From CAIWHR01 sp963734085 (GTDB lineage: Bacteria > Pseudomonadota > Gammaproteobacteria > Burkholderiales > Casimicrobiaceae): DNA of 64,000 nt. A program made the position numbers and the translations under genes. Under the pieces are notes generated by a model, which did no database searches, was not told the DNA's origin, and worked only from the letters and a program-made list of their open reading frames with translations. Each line of letters opens with the position of its first letter. Position 1 is the first letter of the stretch. Positions 1 to 7,257 of this stretch are shown here, piece after piece. The stretch lies in contig CAVTFT010000007.1 in NCBI GenBank assembly GCA_963734085.1, forward strand, positions 744,001-808,000, given 5' to 3'.

Positions 1-560
1 GGCTCAAGCGGTGGTGGTGGGCGATTGCGGCGACGGTCGTGCTGTGGGTGCTGTGGATGCGCCGGCGCCTGCGCGATCCGGTCATTCGCAACCGCTGGGA
101 TGCGCGGATGCTGCGCTGGCCGCTCCTGGGCGACGTCGTCACCAAGGTCGAGACCGCGCGGTTCGCGCGCACGCTCGCAACGCTCCTCGGCAACGGCGTG
201 ACGTTGCTCGGGGGCCTCGCGATCGTCAAGGAAACGCTCGGCAACAGCGTGCTCGCCAACGCGCTCGATGGCGTGATCTCGCGGCTGCGCGAAGGCAAGG
301 GATTCGCCCGGCCGCTCTCCGAGACGGGCCTCTATCCGAGGCTCGCCGTGCAGATGATCCTGGTGGGCGAGGAGTCGGGAAGGCTCGAGGAGATGCTGAC
401 CCGCGTCGCCGAGATCTACGACCGGGAGGTGGCGATGTCGATCAAGCGCTTCCTCGCGGTGCTCGAGCCGGCGCTGATCCTGTCGCTCGCCGTGCTGATC
501 GGGAGCATCGTGCTCTCGATCCTGTGGGGTGTCATGGGGATGAGCGAACTTGTCCAGTGA
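1..560 (+). CDS. gspF: Type II secretion inner-membrane platform protein GspF (3' part)
   Basis: About the last 185 codons are present; the 5' end lies outside the window. GspF is the polytopic inner-membrane platform protein of the type II secretion system that contacts the GspE ATPase and the pseudopilus. Seen here are a transmembrane segment at the very start (WWWAIAATVVLWVLW), the second cytoplasmic T2SSF domain, and a C-terminal membrane helix preceded by the family motif LEPALIL. The gene is followed after 76 bp by the major pseudopilin gene, the usual F-G order. The stop TGA is at 558-560. Confidence 0.9.
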   Translation, partial: LKRWWWAIAATVVLWVLWMRRRLRDPVIRNRWDARMLRWPLLGDVVTKVETARFARTLATLLGNGVTLLGGLAIVKETLGNSVLANALDGVISRLREGKGFARPLSETGLYPRLAVQMILVGEESGRLEEMLTRVAEIYDREVAMSIKRFLAVLEPALILSLAVLIGSIVLSILWGVMGMSELVQ

Positions 561-636
561 AGCGTGTCTAATCAGTCCTTGCGCCGCGTGCAGGTGTTGC
601 CGCGGCGCTGTAGCGAACAACCGCGGGAGAACGACA

Positions 637-1074
637 ATGGCCGGACGCGAAATGAATCGACACGCGGCGCGCGGCATGACGCTGATCGAGATCCTCGTCG
701 TGCTCGTGCTGCTCGCAGTGATCATGAGCGTGGTCGCCGGCAACTACATCGGCCGTGGCGAGAAAGCCAAGGCGGACGCCGCGAAGATCGAGATCGGCCA
801 GATCAGCCAGACGCTCGACCTCTACAAGCTCGAGATCGGTCGCTATCCGACGACACAGGAAGGCCTGCAGGCGCTGATCAGCGCGCCGGCCGGCGTCGCC
901 AACTGGAACGGCCCGTACTGGAAGAAATCGTCGGTGCCGAAGGATCCGTGGGGCAACGAATACAAGTACGCGTCGCCGGCGTCGAATGCGCCGTACGAGA
1001 TCATCTCGCTCGGCGCCGACGGCAAGGAAGGTGGCGACGGCCCGAACAAGGACATCAGCAGCGCTTCGCAATGA
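637..1074 (+). CDS. gspG: Type II secretion major pseudopilin GspG
   Basis: Major pseudopilin that polymerises into the periplasmic pseudopilus. A short basic leader is followed by the prepilin peptidase site G^MTLIEI with Glu5, then a hydrophobic helix, and a C-terminal pseudopilin domain with the family signatures YPTTQEGLQAL and DPWGNEYKY. At 145 residues it has normal family length. ATG 637 is chosen because a GGGAGA ribosome site lies 7 bp upstream and the leader length fits; an upstream in-frame ATG at 550 would overlap gspF. The stop overlaps the next start as ATGA at 1071-1074. Confidence 0.95.
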   Translation: MAGREMNRHAARGMTLIEILVVLVLLAVIMSVVAGNYIGRGEKAKADAAKIEIGQISQTLDLYKLEIGRYPTTQEGLQALISAPAGVANWNGPYWKKSSVPKDPWGNEYKYASPASNAPYEIISLGADGKEGGDGPNKDISSASQ

Positions 1075-1559
1075 GCCAACGCGCAACTCACGACAGCAGG
1101 CATTCGCTGCGCGCCGCGCGACTTGGGCTCGCGGGTATGACGCTGCTCGAGCTCCTGATCGTCCTTTCGATCATGGCGATCGTCGCCGCGATGGTCATCC
1201 CGATGTTCGGCAGCGGCGTGTCGAGCACCGCATTGAAGAGCGCGGCGCGACAGGTCGCCGCGGGACTGCGTCTTGCGCGGAGCGAGGCGGTGGCCACCCG
1301 CCACGACACGCGCCTCGTGCTGGACCTCGAGCACCGGACGTTCCAGGTCGAGCCGGACGCGCGAATCCACGCGTTGCCGCGCGAGCTCGAGATGAAGCTC
1401 TACACCGCGCAGAGCGACCTCGTCTCCGACCGCGTCGGTGCGATCCGCTTCTTCCCCGACGGCGGCTCCAACGGCGGCCGCATTACGCTCGCGGCAGGGG
1501 AGCGCAAGTACGAGGTCGACATCGACTGGCTGACCGGTCGGGTCGCCATTCTCGATTGA
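1071..1559 (+). CDS. gspH: Type II secretion minor pseudopilin GspH
   Basis: Minor pseudopilin of the pseudopilus tip complex (H-I-J-K). The N terminus carries the prepilin peptidase site AG^MTLLELL after a 22-residue leader, then one hydrophobic helix. The rest matches the GspH/FimT domain (LRLARSEAVATRHDTRLVLD). It starts with an ATG overlapping the gspG stop and its own stop overlaps the gspI start, so translation is probably coupled. 162 residues. Confidence 0.92.
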   Translation: MSQRATHDSRHSLRAARLGLAGMTLLELLIVLSIMAIVAAMVIPMFGSGVSSTALKSAARQVAAGLRLARSEAVATRHDTRLVLDLEHRTFQVEPDARIHALPRELEMKLYTAQSDLVSDRVGAIRFFPDGGSNGGRITLAAGERKYEVDIDWLTGRVAILD

Positions 1560-2098
1560 TGCGAAATCCGCTCGCAAACAGGTTGACGTCGTTCCCGCGA
1601 AGGCGGAAATCCAGCGTCGTCCGACGACAGCCACTGGGTCCCCGCCTGCGCGGGGGCGACCGCGCGCGATTTCGCTGCGCGAACCGGCGTGCGCTCGGCT
1701 TCTCGCTGCTCGAGGTGCTGGTCGCGTTCGTGATCCTGTCGCTCGTCGCCACTGCGCTGTTCCGGCTTTTTTCCGGTGCGCTCAACAACGCGTCGGCGGC
1801 GGACGACTACAGCCGCGCAGTGCTGGTCGCCGAAAGCGTGCTCGCGGAGACGGCGGCGGCGCGACCGCTGCGCGAGGCGACCAAGCAGGGCGCAGCCGAC
1901 GACGGGCGCATCGAATGGACGACGCGCGTCGAACCGTATGTCGCGCCCGGCGCCAACCCGGACGTCGAGCGCGCATCGGAGTCGATGAACGTGCGCCTCT
2001 ACCGCGTGAGCGTCGACGTCACGTTTCCGTCCCCGGCCGGCGGCAAGCGGGCGCTCACGCTCGCGACGACGCGCCTTTCCGCGAAGGACACGCGATGA
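1559..2098 (+). CDS. gspI: Type II secretion minor pseudopilin GspI with repeat-derived long leader
   Basis: Minor pseudopilin, core of the pseudopilus tip complex. The processing site is LG^FSLLEVLVAFVIL, followed by a normal GspI domain. The leader from ATG 1559 is about 47 residues, much longer than the usual 5-25, and contains a palindromic intergenic-type repeat (1588-1660) read in frame. No alternative ATG or GTG in frame lies closer to the processing site, so 1559 (overlapping the gspH stop) is retained. Identity is secure; leader function is inferred. Confidence 0.88.
   Translation: MRNPLANRLTSFPRRRKSSVVRRQPLGPRLRGGDRARFRCANRRALGFSLLEVLVAFVILSLVATALFRLFSGALNNASAADDYSRAVLVAESVLAETAAARPLREATKQGAADDGRIEWTTRVEPYVAPGANPDVERASESMNVRLYRVSVDVTFPSPAGGKRALTLATTRLSAKDTR
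1588..1660. repeat. REP-like palindromic element inside the gspI leader
   Basis: Left arm GTTCCCGCGAAGGCGGAAAT and right arm GGTCCCCGCCTGCGCGGGGG are imperfect inverted complements flanking about 20 bp. This is the shape of dispersed extragenic palindromes common in betaproteobacteria and xanthomonads. Here it is translated as part of gspI. A half copy (CTGGGTCCCCGGCTTCGCGG) recurs at 2129-2148 in the gspJ leader. Confidence 0.75.
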
Positions 2099-2937
2099 GA
2101 CGTGCGAGCCCCTTCGGTGGAGTGTCGCTGGGTCCCCGGCTTCGCGGGACACGTGCGCGCCTGCTCCAGTGCGTGAATGCGCGTATTCGCGCCGCCGGGC
2201 CGCTCCAAGGCGCGAATTGGTCCCCCTCGGGGGGCAGCGCAGCGGCGCAAGCCGCAAGCGTGGGGGCCCACCAAATGGCCGGCTTCACGCTAATCGAGCT
2301 CATCATCGCGCTTTCACTGCTTGCGTTGATGTCGGCGGTGATGTTCGGGTCGCTGTCGATGGCGGGAAGGACCTGGGACGGCGGCGAAGCGAAAGTCGCA
2401 GAGGTCTCGGCGATGCGCCAGACGCAGGAGTTTCTTCGCGAGCAGCTTTCAGCGGAGTATCCGCTGCGCCTGCGCAAGGTGGCGGAGGTACCGTTGCTGT
2501 TTGCCGGCGAGCGCGACGAGATGCGCTACGCCGCGGCGCTGCCGCCGCGGGTGGTCGATGGCGGCGTCTACTACTTCCGCCTCGTCGTGGCGAAGTCCGA
2601 CGACAAGTCACAGCTGATCCTCGAGCGGCTGATCCCCGATCCCGGTGCGCTGCAGGAACCGGAATTCCGCGACGCCGAGCGCTCGGTGCTGGCCGACGGT
2701 GTCGCCGAGCTGCATATCTCGTACTTCGGCCGCGATCCGGACGCCGGCGACGTCGACGCGCCCACCTGGCGCGACCACTGGGGCGATCGGCAGCGATTGC
2801 CGCTCCTCGTGCGCATCGAAGTGAAGCCCGAGAAAGGCGCCGCGTGGCCGGTCCTCGTCGTCGAGCCGCGGCGCGCGCCGGAATCCGGATGCGTCTCGTA
2901 CGATCCGGCGCGCAATCGCTGCGGGAGCGTGGGCTGA
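2095..2937 (+). CDS. gspJ: Type II secretion minor pseudopilin GspJ
   Basis: Minor pseudopilin pairing with GspI and GspK at the pseudopilus tip. The prepilin site AG^FTLIELIIALSLL is followed by a GspJ domain; the C-terminal part includes MRYAAALPP and LPLLVRIEV. Two starts are possible: ATG 2095, overlapping the gspI stop, gives a 62-residue leader built from repeat DNA, while ATG 2275 gives a leader of 3 residues (MAG) before FTLIEL. The coupled start 2095 is listed. Adjacent leaders in gspI and gspJ both hold repeat-like DNA. Confidence 0.88.
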   Translation: MRRASPFGGVSLGPRLRGTRARLLQCVNARIRAAGPLQGANWSPSGGSAAAQAASVGAHQMAGFTLIELIIALSLLALMSAVMFGSLSMAGRTWDGGEAKVAEVSAMRQTQEFLREQLSAEYPLRLRKVAEVPLLFAGERDEMRYAAALPPRVVDGGVYYFRLVVAKSDDKSQLILERLIPDPGALQEPEFRDAERSVLADGVAELHISYFGRDPDAGDVDAPTWRDHWGDRQRLPLLVRIEVKPEKGAAWPVLVVEPRRAPESGCVSYDPARNRCGSVG

Positions 2938-3914
2938 TGAGCGCAATGCGTGCCGTCTGCTCTCCGCCATCACGCCAATCGGGCATTGCGTTGATCGCCG
3001 TGCTGTGGCTTGTCGTGCTGCTCACGGTGGTCGCCAGCGGCTTTGCGTATTCGATGCGTGGCGAGGCGCTCGCGGCGCGCAATGCGCTCTCGCTCGCGCA
3101 GGCGCGTGCTGCCGCCGACGGCGCCGTCGAACGGATGGCGTTCGAGCTTTCGCGCCCGCGCAATATCGCCGAGGTGTGGCAACTCGATGGCGTTCCACAC
3201 GTCTGGCAGGACGGCGAGGCGCGGCTTACCGCCACGGCCGTGGACGAATCCGCCCGCATCGACCTCAACGCGGCGCCCGAACCGCTGCTGAAGGGGCTGA
3301 TGCAGAATGTCGGCGGACTGGATGGCGATACCGCGCAACACGTCGTCGAGGCGATCGAGGACTGGCGCGATGCCGACGACTTGAGACGTCCGAACGGCGC
3401 CGAGGCCGCGGACTACCTCGCGGCTGGACGCAAATACGGTCCCGCAAATGCGCCATTCAGCTCGGTCGGAGAATTGCAGCGCGTGCTCGGGGTGACACCA
3501 GGCGCGATGGCGCGGATCGCCGACACGCTCACGGTGTACTCGTGGCAGTCGGCGATCAACACGATGACCGCCTCGCGCGACGTGCTGCTCGCGCTGCCGA
3601 ACATGACGCCGGCCATTGTCGATGCCTACATCGCGCAGCGCAGCGACGCACTCGCGAACAAATTGCCCATGCCGCCCCTGCCGCAGGCGACGGGCTTCGC
3701 GACGGGCGCGTCGCCCGTGTGGCGGATCCACGTCGAGGCGACGATGAGTGATGACGTAACCTTCGTCCGCGACGCCGTGCTGCGACCGTCGGCTGACCCG
3801 CGACGCCCGCTCATCGCACTCCTGTGGCAGGAAGGCGCGCGTGCGCCGGCGCAGGACCCCGTCGCCGCGGCTGGAGGTGCAGGACCGGATACCCATGAAC
3901 GAAACATTCGCTAA
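2937..3914 (+). CDS. gspK: Type II secretion minor pseudopilin GspK
   Basis: Largest minor pseudopilin, capping the pseudopilus. The leader ends SG^IALIAVLWLVVLLTVVAS; the residue at +5 is not Glu, as expected for GspK. The body contains the GspK domain with ARIDLNAAPEPLLKGLM, VVEAIEDWRDADD and the helix-hairpin-helix-like FSSVGELQRVLGV. 325 residues, normal length. The start overlaps the gspJ stop (TGATG), and the 3' end overlaps the gspL start by 20 bp. Confidence 0.93.
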   Translation: MSAMRAVCSPPSRQSGIALIAVLWLVVLLTVVASGFAYSMRGEALAARNALSLAQARAAADGAVERMAFELSRPRNIAEVWQLDGVPHVWQDGEARLTATAVDESARIDLNAAPEPLLKGLMQNVGGLDGDTAQHVVEAIEDWRDADDLRRPNGAEAADYLAAGRKYGPANAPFSSVGELQRVLGVTPGAMARIADTLTVYSWQSAINTMTASRDVLLALPNMTPAIVDAYIAQRSDALANKLPMPPLPQATGFATGASPVWRIHVEATMSDDVTFVRDAVLRPSADPRRPLIALLWQEGARAPAQDPVAAAGGAGPDTHERNIR

Positions 3915-5730
3915 TTTCACTCATCGGCTGCGCGACCTCGCGCATCGCTACGGCCTGCCGGCCTTCTGGCGCTGGTGGATGGCCGAGCTTGCGCCGCTCG
4001 TCCCCGCGAAGCCGCGCGTTGCGATCAAGCGCCGGCGCCTGCGCCCGGTGCTCGCGTTCGGTCGCGACGAGGTCGTCCTCTGGGAGCCGCAGATTGTCAA
4101 CGGCACGCTGGGCTACGGCGAAGGGGCGCGGATTCCGCTCGCAGGCGACGCGGCGGCAACGGTGAATGCCGGCCGCGCCGCGATCGACGGCCTGCCCCAC
4201 ATCGCCTACGGCGGGGCCATCACCGCCGCCAACGTCATCGTCGCGTTGCCTAAGGGCCAGGTACTGCGCAAGCGGCTGACGCTGCCCGCAGCCGTCGAGC
4301 CGAATCTGCGGGAGTCGCTCAGCTACGATCTCGACCGGCATACGCCGTTCAAGCCCGACGAGCTTTACTTCGACGCCGTCGTGATCGGACGCGACTCGCA
4401 GCGCAGGGAAATCACCGTCGACTGGATGGCGGCGTTGAAGAGCGTCGTCGACCAGGCGCGGCGGCAGGCGGAGAGCTGGGGTGCCACCGTCGTTGCGGTA
4501 ACGCCCGACGCGGGCGGCGGCTCGGCAACGCCGGTGGCCTCGAAGCTGAACCTGCTCCCGCCTGGCGCCCGCCCGGAAACGGCATGGTGGCGACGATGGC
4601 ATGTGTGGGCGCCGCTTGCCGCAGTCGGCGTAGCGGCGTTGATCGCGATCGCACTGCCGATCTGGCAGAAGCGCGACTATGCGATCGCCCTTTCGAGGAT
4701 CACCGAGCAGGCGCGGCGCGAAGCCGACGCTGCGAGCGTGCTGCGCCAGCGGCTGGAGACCATGGCCGGTGATTACAACTATGTTCTCTCCAGGAAATAT
4801 GCATTTCCGAGTGCCGTCGACATCGTAGAAAACGTGACGAAGCTGATGCCCGATGACACGTGGCTCACGCAGTTCGAGGTCAAGAGTCAGGCCAAGGGAA
4901 AGGACCTGCATCGCGAAATGCTGCTGCGCGGCGAGTCTGCCAATGCGGGCCGCCTCGTCTCGCTGCTCGAGGATTCGAAGCTCTTCAGCGACGCGGCGCC
5001 ACGGTCGCCGACGACCAAGATTCAGCCCGGGCCGGGAGAGATTTTCGACCTTGGTGCGCAAATCGTTTCCGCACCGCCGCCGCAGCCGTTGCAGCTTGCG
5101 AGCGCGCCGGGCGCCGCGCCTTCCACGCAGGTGATGCCGACACCCACGCCGTCCGCCACCGCGCCTGCCGCGACCCCGCAACCCACAGCCACGCCTGCAT
5201 CGTCCGCGGCACCGGCCGCCCCACCAGCAGCCACGCCGCAGCCTACGACAGCGCCGCCCCCCGCGGCCGCGCCGCCCACGGCAACATCCGCACCCGCGGC
5301 GCCGACGACAGCCACACCCGCGGCACCGACGACAGCCACACCCGCGGCGTCGGCGACAGCCACACCCGCGGCGTCGGCGACAGCCACACCCGCGGCGTCG
5401 GCGACAGCCACACCCGCGGCGCCGGCGACAGCCACACCCGCGGCACCGACGACAGCCACACCCGCGGCGTCGGCGACAGCCACACCCGCGGCGTCGGCGA
5501 CAGCCACACCCGCGGCGTCGGCGACAGCCACACCCGCGGCGCCGGCGACAGCCACACCCGCGGCACCGACGACGGCAAAGGATCCGGCGACGGGGCTCCG
5601 CACCGTGCCCCCGGGCGAGAGCCCCGGCGTCACGCCGGTCCCGCTCGCGCCCGGCTTCGGTCCACCCCGGCCTGCCCAGGCGCCGCCGGGGCCGTCCTCG
5701 CTTCGTCCGGTGCAGGCGAGGCCGTCATGA
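3895..5730 (+). CDS. gspL: GspL/PilN-like type II secretion assembly protein with Ala/Pro/Thr repeat tail
   Basis: Inner-membrane assembly protein that links the secretion ATPase to GspM. Residues 1-235 form a cytoplasmic domain (LPKGQVLRKRLTLP, YDLDRHTPF), residues about 240-262 are a membrane helix (WAPLAAVGVAALIAIALPIW), and about 265-400 a PilN-like periplasmic segment (LMPDDTWLTQFEV). The tail from about 400 to 611 is low-complexity and contains eleven to twelve 8-residue repeats of the type AASATATP; ordinary GspL proteins lack it. ATG 3895 is inside the gspK end. Family assignment rests on the domain layout and its place between gspK and gspM. Confidence 0.8.
   Translation: MNETFANFTHRLRDLAHRYGLPAFWRWWMAELAPLVPAKPRVAIKRRRLRPVLAFGRDEVVLWEPQIVNGTLGYGEGARIPLAGDAAATVNAGRAAIDGLPHIAYGGAITAANVIVALPKGQVLRKRLTLPAAVEPNLRESLSYDLDRHTPFKPDELYFDAVVIGRDSQRREITVDWMAALKSVVDQARRQAESWGATVVAVTPDAGGGSATPVASKLNLLPPGARPETAWWRRWHVWAPLAAVGVAALIAIALPIWQKRDYAIALSRITEQARREADAASVLRQRLETMAGDYNYVLSRKYAFPSAVDIVENVTKLMPDDTWLTQFEVKSQAKGKDLHREMLLRGESANAGRLVSLLEDSKLFSDAAPRSPTTKIQPGPGEIFDLGAQIVSAPPPQPLQLASAPGAAPSTQVMPTPTPSATAPAATPQPTATPASSAAPAAPPAATPQPTTAPPPAAAPPTATSAPAAPTTATPAAPTTATPAASATATPAASATATPAASATATPAAPATATPAAPTTATPAASATATPAASATATPAASATATPAAPATATPAAPTTAKDPATGLRTVPPGESPGVTPVPLAPGFGPPRPAQAPPGPSSLRPVQARPS
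5293..5580. repeat. 24-bp tandem repeat array in gspL (8-residue units)
   Basis: Twelve consecutive units of the form CCCGCGGCGTCGGCGACAGC plus CACA. They fall into a higher-order pattern: the five-unit block PTT, SAT, SAT, SAT, PAT occurs twice in a row with almost identical DNA, implying a recent 120-bp duplication. The array is also open in other frames and on the opposite strand, which explains long spurious reading frames there. Confidence 0.93.
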
Positions 5731-6323
5731 TCGCGACGATCACGAGGCTCCCGGCGAAACAGCAGCGCGCGCTCGCGATTGGATTGCTGGTCGTCGCGGT
5801 CGCAATCACGCTTGCGATCCTGTTCCTGCCCGTCGTCCTGCTGCACAAGCACTATGGCGATGGCATCGCCGCGCTGGACGACCGGCTCGAAACCTATCGC
5901 CGCGTTGCGGCACAGGCGCCGGAATATCGGAAGGCGCTCGAAACGATGAGCGCGAAAGACATGCGCCGCTTTTTCCTCAAGAACACGGCGCCGAATCTGG
6001 CCGGCGCGGAACTGCAGGAAATGGTGCGCGCGGCGATCGAGGGCAACGGCGGGCGCATCACGACGAGCCAGAACCAGGCGGCGAAGGACGACGGCCGATT
6101 TCGCCAGATCGGCGTCAACGTTCAGTTCTTCGCGACGACGCCGAACCTGCAGAAGGTGCTGTATGCGCTCGAGACCCAGCAGCCGTATCTCATCGTCGAT
6201 AACCTGTCGATGCGACCGCTGAACGCGTTTCGCGGCTTCAGGCCCGCGCCCGGGCAGGAACCCGAGGTCACTGTCCAGCTCGACGTAATCGGCTACGCAT
6301 ACGCCGAGGGCGAGAAGAAGTAG
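5727..6323 (+). CDS. gspM: Type II secretion protein GspM
   Basis: Bitopic inner-membrane protein partnering GspL. Residues 1-20 are basic, residues about 18-40 are a membrane helix (IGLLVVAVAITLAILFLPVV), then a coiled stretch (DDRLETYRRVAAQAPEY) and a C-terminal ferredoxin-like domain with QPYLIVDNLSMRP. 198 residues. ATG 5727 overlaps the gspL stop (ATGA). The divergent sequence and the position support the GspM_II-type assignment. Confidence 0.85.
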   Translation: MIATITRLPAKQQRALAIGLLVVAVAITLAILFLPVVLLHKHYGDGIAALDDRLETYRRVAAQAPEYRKALETMSAKDMRRFFLKNTAPNLAGAELQEMVRAAIEGNGGRITTSQNQAAKDDGRFRQIGVNVQFFATTPNLQKVLYALETQQPYLIVDNLSMRPLNAFRGFRPAPGQEPEVTVQLDVIGYAYAEGEKK

Positions 6324-6331
6324 GAGGATCC

Positions 6332-7147
6332 GTGAACGCTCTCACGACGCGCGCGCGCGCGGCCCTATGGTGGCTTGGCCCGCTCGCCCTGCTCGTCGTG
6401 CTGATCGGCCTGGAGTCGGGCTGGGGCAGCACGATCCGCAAACAGCCGCTCCCGGAAGCGCCCGTCGCGCCCAAGCCCGTCGCGCTGGCGCTCATGCCCG
6501 AATATTCGATCGCAGGCGGCATCGGCGAGCGCACCGAAACGGCGACGCGGACGCTTTTCAATCCGACGCGCCGCCAGGCCGCGATCGTTGCAGACGCGTC
6601 GAAGCAACGGATGCAGCGCGGCCAGTTCGCGCTCACCGGAACGACGGTGATCGACGGCAAGAGCACCGCCTTCCTGCGTGAAACGGCCGGCGGCAAGTCG
6701 CGTCACGTCCATCAGGGCGAAACCGTCAACGGGCTCACGGTCGCCGAGGTCAAGCCCGACCGGGTCAAGCTTGCATTGGGTGACGAAACCGAGGAACTGG
6801 TGTTGCGTGTCGCGACAAATCCGCGGCCTACGACCCCAGCGGGAGTGCCCGTTCCGGTCCCGCCAGCGGCAGGTTCCGCCCCGGCCCAGCCCGTGCCGGG
6901 CGCAGCCCAGCCCGCCGCAGCCCAGCCGGCCGCCGACGGCCAATCGCTCGCCCAACGGCGGGCCGCGGCGCGTGCCGCCGCTGCTGCCGCGGCCGGGCAG
7001 CCACCGGCGGGCGCCGTGCCGGCGCCGGCACCGGTTACCCCCACGCAGCCCGCGGCTGCAACGACACCGGCGGCGTCGCCGGACCCGCGCTGGCTCGATC
7101 TCTACCGCAGCTACGAGCAACGGCGCGCCCAGACCACTCCCAAATGA
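6332..7147 (+). CDS. GspC/GspN-like type II secretion periplasmic-anchored protein
   Basis: Single N-terminal membrane helix (LWWLGPLALLVVLIGLESGW) followed by a periplasmic domain resembling the GspC homology region: FALTGTTVIDGKSTAFL, then VKPDRVKLALGDETEELVLRV. The last 100 residues are rich in Ala, Pro and Gln. GspC proteins couple the inner platform to the secretin N0 domain; the gene sits directly before the secretin gene, which fits that role. The start is GTG 6332 with a strong AGGAGG at 6322-6327. Whether it should be named gspC or gspN cannot be decided by eye. 271 residues. Confidence 0.72.
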   Translation: MNALTTRARAALWWLGPLALLVVLIGLESGWGSTIRKQPLPEAPVAPKPVALALMPEYSIAGGIGERTETATRTLFNPTRRQAAIVADASKQRMQRGQFALTGTTVIDGKSTAFLRETAGGKSRHVHQGETVNGLTVAEVKPDRVKLALGDETEELVLRVATNPRPTTPAGVPVPVPPAAGSAPAQPVPGAAQPAAAQPAADGQSLAQRRAAARAAAAAAAGQPPAGAVPAPAPVTPTQPAAATTPAASPDPRWLDLYRSYEQRRAQTTPK

Positions 7148-7257
7148 GGTCGCCCCCACCGAACTGCGATAATGCGCCGCCGCGCGCTGCCCCCCGCCGT
7201 CTTCGCGAGCTTTGCCGGAGACGGCACGGCCAGCGCACGTCAACCGGAAAACAACAA

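Noticed and set aside
3811..5181. Long minus-strand reading frame antisense to gspL
   Set aside because: Arg/Gly-rich shadow of a GC-rich gene, with no signal or domain; gspL and gspK are clear on +.
5293..5580. CRISPR-like direct repeats
   Set aside because: Units are contiguous with no spacers, 24 bp long and in frame with gspL; this is a coding tandem repeat.
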